Assembly (NCBI GenBank): GCA_034231615.1 | Contig: CM067298.1 | Span: 6,751,799-6,815,798 of the forward strand | Length of the DNA: 64,000 bases | Reading direction: 5' to 3' | From: Meghimatium bilineatum | Lineage: Eukaryota; Mollusca; Gastropoda; Stylommatophora; Philomycidae | Shown: positions 48,111 through 60,080 of the stretch, in pieces | Position numbering within the stretch: the stretch's first letter is position 1 | Layout of the letters: each line of letters opens with the position of its first letter | Program-made: the position numbers and the translations under genes | The notes under the pieces: model-generated | Told to the model about the DNA's origin: nothing | Databases searched by the model: none | Seen by the model: only the letters and a program-made list of their open reading frames with translations

Positions 48111-48580
48111 CGATGTGGTACACTTACGACCCTGATGGGTTACAGGTTTATAGACATAGAACCATTAGCACTTCAGTAATGTTGCCTCACTGTTACCACA
48201 TATTAGCAATATATTAACATCAAAGCCTCTCTATTTATGAACAACTTAATGTAGTTGGTTTGTTACTGAGAGATAACCATTCATATACATACAGTATGTT
48301 GTTAAATTATGTTTCATTATTGCATTGGTAAATATATAATCATATTTGCTAGTATAAACTAGACTGTTATATTCGCTCTTTGTCTAATGAGTTAGCATGG
48401 CTAAGAGAGTAAAATCTACAGAAAATCTGGAGGGGAAACTCTAAGGCAGTTGATGGTGTATTAAACCATCTTCTAGCTTCTCATACAGTTCTGCATGTTT
48501 TCAAACATATTGACTTTTCCTTTCCCTTGAATTAACAGAGCGGAGAGGGGATTAGTGCAAATGAACATTCTCCATAAAAC
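48111..48580. other. probable arrestin 3' UTR or intergenic DNA
   Basis: AT-rich. No clear polyadenylation signal chosen; several AATAAA-like hexamers occur by chance in this composition. Confidence 0.35.
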
Positions 48581-51440
48581 CTGCCAGAGCAAGCAATCAT
48601 GTGTGAGACATAGTGACTACCAGTATTTGTCTCTGCCCGAGCAAGCAATCATGTTTGAGACATAGTGACTATTTGTCTCTGCCCGAGCAAGCAATCATGT
48701 TTGAGACATAGTGACTATTTGTCTCTGCCCAAGCAAGCAATCATGTGTGAGACATAGTGACTATTTGTCTCTGCCCAAGCAAGCAATCATGTGTGAGACA
48801 TAGTGACTATTTGTCTCTGCCCGAGCAAGCAATCATGTGTGAGACATAGTGACTATTTGTCTCTGCCCGAGCAAGCAATCATGTGTGAGACATAGTGACT
48901 ATTTGTCTCTGCCCGAGCAAGCAATCATGTGTGAGACATAGTGACTATTTGTCTCTGCCCGAGCAAGCAATCATGTGTGAGACATAGTGACTATTTGTCT
49001 CTGCCCGAGCAAGCAATCGTGTGAGACATAGTGACTATTTGTATTTGTCTCTGCCCAAGCAAGCAATCATGTGTGATACATAGTGACTATTTGTCTCTGC
49101 CCAAGCAAGCAATCATGTGTGAGACATAGTGACTATTTGTCTCTGCCCGAGCAAGCAATCATGTGTGAGACATAGTGACTATTTGTCTCTGCCCAAACAA
49201 GCAATCATGTGTGAGACATAGTGACTACCAGTATTTGTCTCTGCCCAAGCAAGCAATCATGTGTGAGACATAGTGACTATTTGTCTCTGCCCGAGCAAGC
49301 AATCATGTGTGAGACATAGTGACTATTTGTCTCTGCCCGAGCAAGCAATCATGTGTGAGACATAGTGACTATTTGTCTCTGCCCGAGCAAGCAATCGTGT
49401 GAGACATAGTGACTACCAGTATTTGTCTCTGCCCGAGCAAGCAATCATGTGTGAGACATAGTGACTACCAGTATTTGTCTCTGCCCGAGCAAGCAATCAT
49501 GTGTAGGACATAGTGACTATTTGTCTCTGCCCGAGCAAGCAATCATGTGTGAGACATAGTGACTATTTGTCTCTGCCCGAGCAAGCAATCATGTGTGAGA
49601 CATAGTGACTATTTGTCTCTGCCCGAGCAAGCAATCGTGTGAGACATAGTGACTATTTGTATTTGTCTCTGCCCAAGCAAGCAATCATGTGTGATACATA
49701 GTGACTATTTGTCTCTGCCCAAGCAAGCAATCATGTGTGAGACATAGTGACTATTTGTCTCTGCCCGAGCAAGCAATCATGTGTGAGACATAGTGACTAT
49801 TTGTCTCTGCCCAAGCAAGCAATCATGTGTGAGACATAGTGACTACCAGTATTTGTCTCTGCCCAAGCAAGCAATCATGTGTGAGACATAGTGACTATTT
49901 GTCTCTGCCCGAGCAAGCAATCATGTGTGAGACATAGTGACTATTTGTCTCTGCCCGAGCAAGCAATCATGTGTGAGACATAGTGACTATTTGTCTCTGC
50001 CCGAGCAAGCAATCATGTGTGAGACATAGTGACTATTTGTCTCTGCCCGAGCAAGCAATCGTGTGAGACATAGTGACTATTTGTATTTGTCTCTGCCCAA
50101 GCAAGCAATCATGTGTGATACATAGTGACTATTTGTCTCTGCCCAAGCAAGCAATCATGTGTGAGACATAGTGACTATTTGTCTCTGCCCGAGCAAGCAA
50201 TCATGTGTGAGACATAGTGACTATTTGTCTCTGCCCAAGCAAGCAATCATGTGTGAGACATAGTGACTATTTGTCTCTGCCCAAGCAAGCAATCATGTGT
50301 GAGACATAGTGACTATTTGTCTCTGCCCAAGCAAGCAATCATGTGTGAGACATAGTGACTATTTGTCTCTGCCCAAGCAAGCAATCATATGTGAGACATA
50401 GTGACTATTTGTCTCTGCCCGAGCAAGCAATCATGTGTGAGACATAGTGACTACCAGTATTTGTCTCTGCCCAAGCAAGCAATCATGTGTGAGACATAGT
50501 GACTATTTGTCTCTGCCCAAGCAAGCAATCATGTGTGAGACATAGTGACTATTTGTCTCTGCCCAAGCAAGCAATCATGTGTGAGACATAGTGACTATTT
50601 GTCTCTGCCCAAGCAAGCAATCATATGTGAGACATAGTGACTATTTGTCTCTGCCCGAGCAAGCAATCATGTGTGAGACATAGTGACTACCAGTATTTGT
50701 CTCTGCCCGAGCAAGCAATCATGTGTGAGACATAGTGACTATTTGTCTCTGCCCAAGCAAGCAATCATGTGTGAGACATAGTGACTATTTGTCTCTGCCC
50801 AAGCAAGCAATCATGTGTGAGACATAGTGACTATTTGTCTCTGCCCAAGCAAGCAATCATGTGTGATACATAGTGACTATTTGTCTCTGCCCAAGCAAGC
50901 AATCATGTGTGATACATAGTGACTATTTGTCTCTGCCCAAGCAAGCAATCATGTGTGAGACATAGTGACTATTTGTCTCTGCCCAAGCAAGCAATCATGT
51001 GTGAGACATAGTGACTATTTGTCTCTGCCCAAGCAAGCAATCATGTGTGAGACATAGTGACTATTTGTCTCTGCCCGAGCAAGCAATCATGTGTGAGACA
51101 TAGTGACTATTTGTCTCTGCCCGAGCAGGCAATCATGTGTGAGACATAGTGACTATTTGTCTCTGCCCGAGCAAGCAATCATGTGTGAGACATAGTGACT
51201 ATTTGTCTCTGCCCGAGCAAGCAATCATGTGTGAGACATAGTGACTATTTGTCTCTGCCCAAGCAAGCAATCATGTGTGAGACATAGTGACTATTTGTCT
51301 CTGCCCGAGCAAGCAATCATGTGTGAGACATAGTGACTATTTGTCTCTGCCCGAGCAAGCAATCATGTGTGAGACATAGTGACTATTTGTCTCTGCCCGA
51401 GCAAGCAATCATGTGTGAGACATAGTGACTATTTGTCTCT
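48581..51440. repeat. 46-bp minisatellite, about 61 copies
   Basis: Unit gcccgagcaagcaatcatgt plus gtgagacatagtgactattt and gtctct. Variants: gcccaag; an added accagt (gtgactaccagtatttgtc); a 2-bp shorter gcaatcgtgtg; a tgtatttgtc insertion; and gtgataca. The variants occur in fixed order in several places (for example gcaatcgtgtg, then tgtatttgtc, then gtgataca near 49017, 49635 and 50058), so blocks of many units have been duplicated together. Confidence 0.97.
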
Positions 51441-51843
51441 TCAATTTACACTGACCTGCTTCCTAACCACCTGTAAAGACGCACAAGGCTACCATATGTT
51501 TGTATATTACTACACAATCATACTTTTAGACATGCCTTTCTTCCGATAGCCAAAAAAGATCTACTGCACATGCCATAGAATACAGTGGTAGTGCAACCTG
51601 CGTACTCATTAACAGCGGCTCTTGATGGTACTAAAATATTGTGTTTCTGCAGAACTAATTACTGCACCTTGTACTGTGTTGCAGGTTCAGTTGTTCCCCC
51701 TTTGTCATGCTACATTTCAATTTTGTAAAGTTAATAATATAAAAAAACATTAAATAGATTAAATATTAGTTTTACATCTCACAATACACAGAATTAACAT
51801 GACAATCAATATAAGGTAAAACTGCGTGAAACGTAACAACAAT
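51441..51843. other. intergenic, unassigned
   Basis: No gene or repeat recognised. Confidence 0.4.
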
Positions 51844-52156
51844 TGTACTTACGTAAAACACAAGTTTTTTAAAACAGTTCCACTTAGACACGCTGGACTA
51901 TCACTAAAACTAGTGGGTAATGATGTGCAAACAAGAAAATATACAAATTACAAAACATATTCAACGTTTCAACCAAAAGGTCTTATAATGTTTTGTGCGT
52001 ATCTTGATAAAGACCTTTTGGTCGAAATGTTGAATATGTTTTGAAAATTGTTATTTGTATGTTTTCTTGTTTGCACATCATTACCCACTAGTTTTAGTGA
52101 TAGTCCAGCGTGTCTAAGTAGAACTGTTTTAAAAACCTGTGTTTTACATAAGTACA
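51844..52156. mobile_element. fold-back element, ~145-bp inverted arms
   Basis: Left arm 51844-51984 and right arm 52010-52156 are reverse complements over nearly their whole length. Shared blocks: gtactta-gtaaaacaca, cacgctggactatcactaaa, actagtgggtaatgatgtgc and aaacaagaaaa. The spacer is 25 bp. Differences are a few substitutions plus a small insertion (attttc region) in the right arm. Each arm ends inwardly in the aaggtct-gaaac hairpin motif. No frame of interest. A one-armed relative is at 32608-32745. I saw no certain target duplication. Confidence 0.85.
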
Positions 52157-52349
52157 GAATCAACAGCAAGGTCTTTATCAAGATCAGGACAAATAAATAT
52201 AGATTGTCCCTGTTTTTAAAAGAGCTGGAATATCTTTAGGGTCGAAATGTTGATCCTGTGTATTGTTTCACCTAAAACTACTATTTAATACTTTTTAAAT
52301 TTTTTCTTTCACACATTTTTTTCTTTAAACATAAAAAAGACAATAATAA
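52157..52349. other. intergenic, hairpin-motif remnant
   Basis: ttagggtcgaaatgttgatc at 52218-52240 is one more decayed copy of the gaaac end of the motif. Confidence 0.4.
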
Positions 52350-52935
52350 TATCAGGATATAGTACCCCGCCAAATAGTATTACATAAGAAAAACTTAAAG
52401 CTGGTGAATAGTTTCAAATATTTAGGAACATTAATAACTTCAGATGGTAAATGCAAAACCAAAATTATAAGCATAATAGGACAAGCAAAAGTAGCATTCC
52501 ATAGAATGAAAAATATCCTATGCAACAAGTCCATATCGATGGATACTAGAAAATGTATCCTGAAATGCTACATTGAACCAGTACTACTCTATGGAAGTGA
52601 AGCATAAATGTGGTTTATTCGAAGAGTTACGCATTCCTTGGACAGCAAAGATTACTAATGAAGAATGTCTTCGAAGGTAGGATATGAAAAAGAAGCATTA
52701 TTGATAATATAAGAAAAAGACAGTCAACATTTATTGGGCATATAATGAGAAGAGGGGGCATTGAGAATATAGTAACAACAGGAAAGATTTAGGGAAAATC
52801 CCAGAGAAAAGATATTGGACAGTTTGACTAAATGGCTTCGATTGACGACACAACCAGAGATATATATGAGAGATCGATGTACGTGGAGAAATATGATTGC
52901 CAACGCCATTCGGCATGGCACTTGATGATGATGAA
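52350..52935 (+). mobile_element. RTE/BovB-like LINE C-terminal fragment
   Basis: NSFKYLGTLITSDGKCKTKI, GQAKVAFHRMKNILC and MDTRKCILKCYIEPVLLYGS, then with shifts REKILDSLTKW and WRNMIANAIRHGT, stop and a (TGATGA) tail. It is the same family and same end (RHGT plus TGA repeats) as 23520-24850. The polymerase core is gone. Confidence 0.9.
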
Positions 52936-53812
52936 ATTTGTTTCCCTAATATTCACTGACAGTTTTACTGCAATCTCATGTTCAATCTTCTTGTCACCCA
53001 ATTCCTAGGGACTTCTTCAACTATAAGAGTTTTCCCACAGACCAACAACACCACTGTCAGGGGTAGATACCAGACTCACACATTTTGTCGGAGAGTGTAC
53101 CAATATTGCACCACAGCTCCACTTTCAAACTAACATGAAGAAGAACAGGAAGAACATCATAAAACATATACAAATAAACATGTTTATTACATATTATCTT
53201 TATTAAACAAAATATCTGTAATCATAAACATTGCATAAACAGGCAAAATTTTGATTGGTTTTTAAAAAAAGTTAAGAAAGCTCACACAAAAAACCATCCA
53301 CCAAAATCAAGATAAGAAACTGTCAATGTATTTCTCGTTTATATTTAAAAAAAAACCTCACAAAAAATGTCAGTTGTGATTAATGCTATACGAATGTGAG
53401 AAGCAATGCATGTCTAGGTTGTAGTATTTTGAGGCAAGATGGTCAGTATTCATCCTTGCTAAAATTGTTATATTCACCGAGTAGGTAAAATAGTTATCTC
53501 AACCATCAACTGGAAGCGACCACAAGAAGAGGTGCACACATGCAATTCTGATCTAAATGCAAAGGATGCTACAAAATTATGTCCATGCAAGCGATCTTGA
53601 GCACTTGATTTTCTATGCTTTCAAAGGATACAATTCCATAGCACTCATTGTATTTGGATAAATTATGTGATTGCATGTGCAATCCCATGTTTGTTTATTG
53701 TCATATGAAATCACATCCAGTAGATTGTATGTTTTATAGTGTCAACTGCATGAGATGGGAAGTAACTCTGGTCACTTTTAATGACTGAAAAACCATTTTC
53801 TGTTACTTAAGT
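52936..53812. other. intergenic, unassigned
   Basis: AT-rich; nothing recognised. Confidence 0.4.
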
Positions 53813-54048
53813 TATGTATTCAGTACAAGAAACCATTGTATGCAATGTATTCATTACAAGAAACCATTGTATGCCATGTATTCAGTACAAGAAACTATTG
53901 TATGCGATGTATTCAGTACAAGAAACCATTGTATGCCATGTATTCAGTACAAGAAACCATTGTATGCCATGTATTCAGTACAAGAAACCATTGTATGCCA
54001 TGTATTCAGTACAAGAAACTATTGTATGCCATGTATTCAGTATAAGAG
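53813..54048. repeat. 31-bp minisatellite, about 7.5 copies
   Basis: Unit tgtattcagtacaagaaacc plus attgtatgcca. All three + frames stay open because the period is not a multiple of three and contains no stop in phase. Confidence 0.95.
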
Positions 54049-54164
54049 TAATTTGTGCACACATAAATAAAAGTTAGTGTAAACATCTGAACCTTGCATT
54101 ATTATAATTTATTTGCATTCAATGTAAGAGCTAGAAAAATGCCAACAAAATGTCTAAAATGCAA

Positions 54165-54300
54165 GAGCTTAAGTTGCTAATAGTATAATTGCTCAATATG
54201 CTCACAAGAGCTTAAGTTACTCACCAGTACAAGAGCTAAATGTGCTCACACAAGAGCTTAAATTGCTCACAGTACAAGAGCTAAATGTACTCACAAATGT
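54165..54300. repeat. degenerate caagagctaaatgtgctcac array
   Basis: About five irregular copies of acaagagct plus taagttgctcac or aaatgtgctcac. Confidence 0.7.
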
Positions 54301-54438
54301 ATAGACAACAGAGTATAATTTTATTATGCTCATTTTAACCTTTTAGCTGCTAAATTATTTTCTCAATGACTTTCAACTTGTGCTTAATCATTCTCTAGTC
54401 CTGTAGATATAAGTCATCTTTCACTGAAAGCTTTTCAT

Positions 54439-54538
54439 TGGCACCATAAAACATCTACCACATGGTTGGGATGGCACCATAAAACATCTACCACATGGTT
54501 GGGATGGCACCATAAAACATCTACCACATGGTTGGGAT
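54439..54538. repeat. 33-bp repeat, 3 copies
   Basis: Unit ggcaccataaaacatctacc plus acatggttgggat. Confidence 0.95.
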
Positions 54539-54688
54539 GATTTACACATGCTGGCACTTATCTATTTCAAAGTGAAATCAATTTTAGCAATGACTAGATA
54601 GATAACAAATGTGAATAAACTAATCAATAGATGCTAAACGATTAAAATATAACAAAAGTGAATTAACTTATCAATAGTTGCTAAAGGG

Positions 54689-54925
54689 TTAAAATATACT
54701 CCTGCGATTCAAAAAGTGGTACAGAACCATTTCATCATCAGATGCTGTCTCCACAACAAAGGTTAGCTTTAACAGACCTCCAACATCCCCCGTCTCTTGT
54801 TTTGATGATGCACTCTGCTGGACTGTAACCTGTCTATCTTGTGATATTACTCTCCCACTTGTATCTCTGCCTACTTCTTGCTCACTTCCCTTTGACTTTA
54901 CCCTCAAGTAAGGTCTTCAATAAGG
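54689..54925 (-). CDS. possible orphan exon, unknown protein
   Basis: An open frame of at least 72 residues ending in TAA at 54689-54691. It contains GSEQEVGRDTSGRVISQDRQ, VTVQQSASSKQETGDVGGLL, KLTFVVETASDDEMVLYHFL and NRRSIF. Composition is balanced and not repeat-like, unlike almost every other frame here. I recognise no family. It has no convincing splice acceptor, no ATG at its start, and no neighbouring exon on the same strand nearby. It could be the 3' exon of a minus-strand gene, a transposon scrap, or chance. Confidence 0.2.
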
Positions 54926-55292
54926 TGTCATGTCTATTAATGTGTCTAAAACATTTTAGTGTCCAAAACATTTTATTTGTCTGATCTTTCTTCATGTTAA
55001 GTGTTTTTCAAGACCATTTACAGCTTACTCTTTTACTAAAAAAAACTAGCCAGTGAAACAGTGAAATTTGATAAAATTAATCAAAATAAATATAACACAG
55101 TACACTATATACTTGTTTATTTTTGCGTTGTCCAATTTATGATTCATGTTAAGTGATATAATAACATCAATTAAATTATATAATAAGATCAATTATATGA
55201 TATAATAAGAGTAAATAACAGTCCAGTAATTGGTCCCGATACCCTAACAAAAAATGATTAATTCTAACAAGTTGTTATCGTAAAAAAAAAAC
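54926..55292. other. intergenic, unassigned
   Basis: AT-rich; nothing recognised. Confidence 0.4.
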
Positions 55293-55432
55293 CCAGTGAT
55301 AATTTATGCTTTATATTTCAATGATAATTTGTGCTTTATATGTCAATGATAATTTGTGCTTTATATATCAATGATAATTTGTGCTTTATATTTCAATGAT
55401 AATTTGTGCTTTATATTTCAATGATAATTTAA
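55293..55432. repeat. 25-bp minisatellite, about 5.5 copies
   Basis: Unit tgataatttgtgctttatat plus ttcaa. Confidence 0.94.
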
Positions 55433-57654
55433 TACTCTACTCTCATGCACATTTTATAAATAATTATATGTTAAGATCATCATCATTATTGCACTTTAAC
55501 CTCTTACCATTTGTTCTTCAATATTTTTCAAACACTGGAAGATGTTTGCATCGGTGAACAAATACTGTGACACCTGCAAAAAGTCTCAACATAACATCCC
55601 CAAATCTCCAATCTTATGAAGGTGTCTTAATTTCCCGGAAATTGTTCATTGGTGTAATATACTTTTATTCAAGCCAAAGGTTCTTAGCAATGCACCCTAC
55701 TCAAGGGACCTCCGAGTTTATTATTCATTCCTGATAGGACAAGTGAGTGTATGTGTAAGTGATTAAATGTTAAATATATACAAAAGTTTGGTTGAGATTA
55801 ATGTGCATTCATATATAGGAATAAATATCTAACACAGTTATTAAATAAAATAATTTTTTACCCTATAAACATAAAATGTGCAGATCACAAAATTTTTCTG
55901 CTTTCTCGTTTGTTCAAGAAGAATTTCTTAGATCTCTTTGTGTGATCTGATTATTAAGTACTGTTTGCTTATTACAATTTTTCTTGTCAATGTCCAGTTG
56001 TTACTCTTGGCAGCTCAATGCCATTTCTTAAAATAGTGAAGATTTTTTGAAGTTGACAATAATTCATACAGTGTGTTCATGACTTTCGAAAATTGAAGCA
56101 AAACTCAAGTCCAAGATGCAAATCTAGGAAACAGGCTGATTAAGCTTTGCTAATCACTGGATACACGAGAAATGATGTTTTTACCAAAAGGCCTTTATCA
56201 AGAATACATTCAAAATGTAAATGACTAGCAAATCACTTGATGAAGTAGTCTGTATATTTCCTGGTGCTCTCTTAAATAACATGTAGAAATAAATCTTCAA
56301 TATGAATAGAATTAACAGACAAAAATGGCAACATTAAATTACACAAGCTTTGTCACAATATTTTCTACATAAATGACAGTCAAAATAATAAGATCTTTGC
56401 CAACAAAATATAAATATATACACATTTTAGCATACAATTAATACATGACTAGTTCTCTTATTTAAAAAAAATATATTTGGTTCACTACGGAATGATGTGT
56501 CTACATTGTTTAAGAAACCAACTATAAACTCATTAAAAACATAGCCTATTTATATTAAGGAATTGAGTAAGGGAAAATAAGCAGTGTTAGCATTTAACTC
56601 AGTGTATGCCCGCCTCCAAAAAGCTAAATTCTTTACCCTTCTCAAAGAACATAAATGAGGACGTGATTACTTCTAATAAAATTATAACAAAAAAATATTT
56701 CATTGTGATACATTATACATCAAAATACTCAGAATTAAATTGAGCTTTGAAAATACATGCTGATCGAAATAAACACAAAAACAACATTAAAAGTGATGAA
56801 CTATTCAAATTGGGATATACCTTAGGTAGTCTAAGATTTGCAAATACATGATTTCAAATCTATTAGGTAGTCTAGCCATAGATTAAGGATTAACACTTGC
56901 TGAACAAATTCTGCAAATGTCAAATGTTCAATATATATACATGATATATATATACCTTTGGTGACAAACCTCTACGATCATCAATATGGGGCTTTTAAAT
57001 TCATGATAGAAAACACAAATGTTCATTATGATATTTGAACAATTTCAAAGTTCTATGACATGAAAACAAAAATTTGATGTAATAAAATGCTGTTAATGTC
57101 TCAAAAATGAACAAACACACTTGGTAATGGGAGATAAGTATCCTTTGGATTGCTGATCAGCTAAGTCTTCAACAAGGCAAAGAAAAATATCAAACACTGA
57201 TTTGTCATGATATACAATAACAGTATGATTTATGATACACACTAACTGTACGATTGATGATACACATGAACTGTATGGTTGATGATAAGGCAAGATACGT
57301 TATAGAATGATCAGTGATCTAGACTCTAACAAGGGCAGTGATTTTTTTTAATAGGAACATTATCCATGACAAAATAGCTCAGTGTCTGGGTGTAGTACAA
57401 AGTGTGAGATACATCAGTAGAAGGGTTGATCTCTCAGTATAACATCAAGTTACTGTTCAGCAGACAACGGAGTGCTGTGATCAGTGACTAATATCTGACT
57501 GCTAGTATCAACATCTACTGCAGACTTTGTCTACTCAAATTCTAGAGTATCACTCAGAGCACATAACTCCATAGCTCAAATGATAATCCCTAGGAAAAAA
57601 ATACATTTTAAACAATATGCCACAGCCTGATTTTGAACCCACAACCGAACCCGT
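55433..57654. other. intergenic DNA, mostly unassigned
   Basis: About 2.2 kb of AT-rich DNA downstream of both converging genes. A minus-strand hairpin-motif fragment lies at 56150-56205 (ttgataaaggcc-tttt-ggtaaaaac on the minus strand, then the same tail as 43118-43170). At 57216-57290 ctgtatgattgatgatacac-like phrases repeat three times. No gene. Confidence 0.5.
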
Positions 57655-57828
57655 GTGTAGGAGTATGAAAGGAGAACAAAGAATAGTGACACTGTTATCT
57701 GCCAAGTACATTGTTAAGAGGTGACTAAGGTTTGGAGGATGGGTGTGTCAGGACAAAATGTGCGCTGATTGCAGCTAAGCTGTAAACCATGATATAACAC
57801 AATGCACTCTCTGGACTTTTTTTTGTAG
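57655..57828 (+). mobile_element. SINE-A, 5' part, joined to SINE-B
   Basis: gaaaggagaacaaagaatag, tgacactgttatctgcc, gttaagaggtgactaagg, ggtgtgtcaggacaaaatg, agctgtaaaccatgatat and cactctctggact are SINE-A in sense orientation. It stops before the (GAA)n end and switches to SINE-B after a run of eight T. Confidence 0.75.
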
Positions 57829-57829
57829 C

Positions 57830-58022
57830 ATGTCCTATTCAGGATGTTGCCATCCACCCAGCACATTTTGGCTGTAGTTATTTTCTATGCAATATAAATA
57901 TGTTCAGTAGTTTGTCATTGCTTTCTGAATAGTCAGGGTACAAAAATGCCTGCTGCGGGATTCCAATCCGGTACCTTGGCCATCAGACGCTCTCTAAACC
58001 ACGCCGCCACAGAGCTGGACAA
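57830..58022 (-). mobile_element. SINE-B copy
   Basis: gcatgtcctattcaggatgt, agcacattttggctgtagtt, atgcaatataaatatgttca, gtagtttgtcattgctttct, gggattccaatccggtacct and gccgccacagagctggac. On the minus strand TGGCGGCGTGG is the A box and ggattggaatccc the B box, each with one or two changes from consensus. After 58022 the text gttaatctgc returns to SINE-A-like sequence, so SINE-B may have inserted into a SINE-A. Confidence 0.75.
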
Positions 58023-58384
58023 CATTCTGTTAATCTGCTAAATAGTGAGAATTACGCAGAAGAAAATAAAGAACCCCCAGTCTGATACACATAAGGCAAC
58101 TGGTTTGACCACTTCGATACCATGCTACCTGGGAGAAATTTGAAGAGAAACAGAGAAAAAAAGAATCTCCTGCAACTACATACTTTTTCAAGAGTTGGTG
58201 CTCTTCTAATAGAAGTTATGAAAAACACTCCAATGAAATTATACCCCCAAAAAAAACGAGAAATAACTCAGACATATTGAGACTTCAAACAACCGCATTA
58301 AGAGTAACACGCATTATAACAAAAGATGAAATAATCAAAATCAATGAATATTCTAGAATTTTTTTTTTTAATTTCCCGTACAAA
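58023..58384. other. intergenic, unassigned
   Basis: Apart from a few SINE-A-like bases at the left edge, nothing recognised. Confidence 0.35.
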
Positions 58385-58560
58385 TTATGTGCTTTTCTTT
58401 ATTCATTCTCAAAATCCTGCAGGTTAGAATTATGTAGTCCAAAGAAGAGAATCAGCTATATAATGGTTTACAGTTTAGCTGTGATATCTGCACCTTTCTG
58501 GCTGATATCTGACTCTAGTATGCTATTTTAGTATAGTGGTAGCAACCCCCATCCCTTCTT
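58385..58560 (-). mobile_element. SINE-A fragment
   Basis: ttcattctcaaaatcctgca, attatgtagtccaaagaa, ataatggtttacagttta and gctgtgatatctgcaccttt follow SINE-A order. The SINE 5' half is lost. Confidence 0.7.
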
Positions 58561-58839
58561 AGCATGTCATAATGGTAGGTCACTACTCACTGCTTTCCCA
58601 TCAGACTCAGCAACAAACAAATAATTTCTTTTGTACCGGGGAGGGGGAATTTGGTTACTTATATTTTGTTTCCTTTGATTTGTAGTGACTAATATCATGT
58701 TCTCCTCCCCCCCCCCCTTCTTAAAGAAACCAACCATATCTACAGATTTGTGCTGAAAAGTTTATACAAAATATAAATGCATAAAATAAAAATGTCTTAT
58801 AGGTTTGTACAACTAAAATCAAAAATATAAAATAGAATT

Positions 58840-59047
58840 CTATTCAAAATGATAATATGCAGCCCCGCTACCAGGGATAGTGGCAAACAGTGCTTCCTTA
58901 ACCTTAACCTTTTTCTCTGGATTGGGTATGTAGTAGTCATCCCTGACGCCGGTCAGAAGTGGAAGAACGTCCTGTGATTTGACAATGGAAACTGTGCACC
59001 CACCCCATCCAGCTCCTGTCATCCTGGAACCAACCGCACCATTTTTT
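58840..59047 (-). CDS. GALK2-type kinase, C-terminal exon
   Basis: GHMP-family sugar kinase: GALK2 phosphorylates N-acetylgalactosamine (and galactose weakly) at C1 using ATP in the cytosol. This exon holds GHMP motif 3: [16 protein letters not shown], whose glycine-rich loop contributes to the sugar/ATP site. It then reads [20 protein letters not shown] and TAG at 58840-58842. Acceptor on the minus strand is tttttgtattgtag|A; the first base completes a Lys codon split with 62885 (phase 2). The end ALFAT-x-PG-x-GA matches GALK2 better than GALK1. The intron before it is 3.8 kb. Confidence 0.93.
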
Positions 59048-59106
59048 CTACAATACAAAAAAAATTAAGCAACACAAACCATGATATTGATAGGAACTAG
59101 ATATTT

Positions 59107-59245
59107 TAGGTATTAAAATAGTACAACAGTTATTTTATGTATAAAAAAAAGTACTGCAATTATTTTAGGTATAAAAACAGTAAAACAGCTATTTTAGGTA
59201 TAAAAAGAGTAAAACAATTAATTTATGTATAAAAACAATAAACAA
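59107..59245. repeat. ~31-bp repeat, about 4 copies
   Basis: Unit taggtataaaaacagtaaaa plus cagctatttt, diverged between copies. In the last GALK2 intron. Confidence 0.85.
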
Positions 59246-59649
59246 TTACAACTGCTCTTTCTGTGAATTAAACTGTATTTTTCTTAAGCTGTGTGAAAGT
59301 TTGACAGATATTTTCTAGAGAATGTTCTGTGCTGATAAATAATTTGATTGACTTTTAAGATAATCATTGTACATATATTAACAAGTATAATCTCCCACAC
59401 AAATTCAATCAAACTACTCTTTTATTTTAAGAATCAACATTTTAAAACTACTCTCAAGAGAAAATTTATAATCACAATATTCCCGCAGGTTGCCATTACT
59501 TTCGGGAAGGAACAACCGCTAATCGAACACCGTAAAGAATACATTCATTCTAGTCTGTCATTTTGGCGGAAGCCAAAATCTTTTATTTTTATTTGACATT
59601 ATTTTTTTACTTCATTTACTTGTACTTATTTTAATTTTATACATTTGTA

Positions 59650-60080
59650 TTTTTCTGGTTGCAACATACGGCTGTGAAACATGGACCCTAAGTAAAACAG
59701 TGGTAAAGAAGATCAATGCCGTTGAGATGAAATGCTATAGAAAGGTACTTAGAATATCATGGAAGGAAAAAAAGAGAAACTCAGATATTATAAACACATT
59801 GAAGATTCCAGAATGTTGGTTACTAAACACAATAACAAAACTACACCTGTTTGGTCATATAAAGAGACACAACTGTTTAGAAAGACAAATAATGGAGGGC
59901 AGAGTACCTGAGAAGAGGAGAAAGGGCAGACCAAGAAGATGATGGACTGACGACATTAAAGATAACATGAATACATCGTTGAAAAATGCAAGCTGCATCG
60001 CTCAAGACAGAGAGGGTTCAGAGAGTTCATTGGGAAGACAACGTTCTGGAAAGAATACTTCACATGACACTATCAAGAGA
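59650..60080 (+). mobile_element. LINE C-terminal fragment
   Basis: The frame 59700-59942, extended, reads ATYGCETWTLSKTVVKKINA, VEMKCYRKVLRISWKEKK, LHLFGHIKRHNCLERQIMEG and KRRKGRPRRWTDDIKDN. It is the cleanest C-terminus of the family also found at 13590, 46526 and (minus) 61430. It ends near tctggaaagaatacttcaca, as does 46905-46935. It lies antisense to GALK2 in its last intron. Confidence 0.85.

Noticed and set aside
48581..51440. CRISPR-like regular array
   Set aside because: There are no unique spacers; the whole 46-bp period is repeated, in a eukaryotic genome, so it is a minisatellite.
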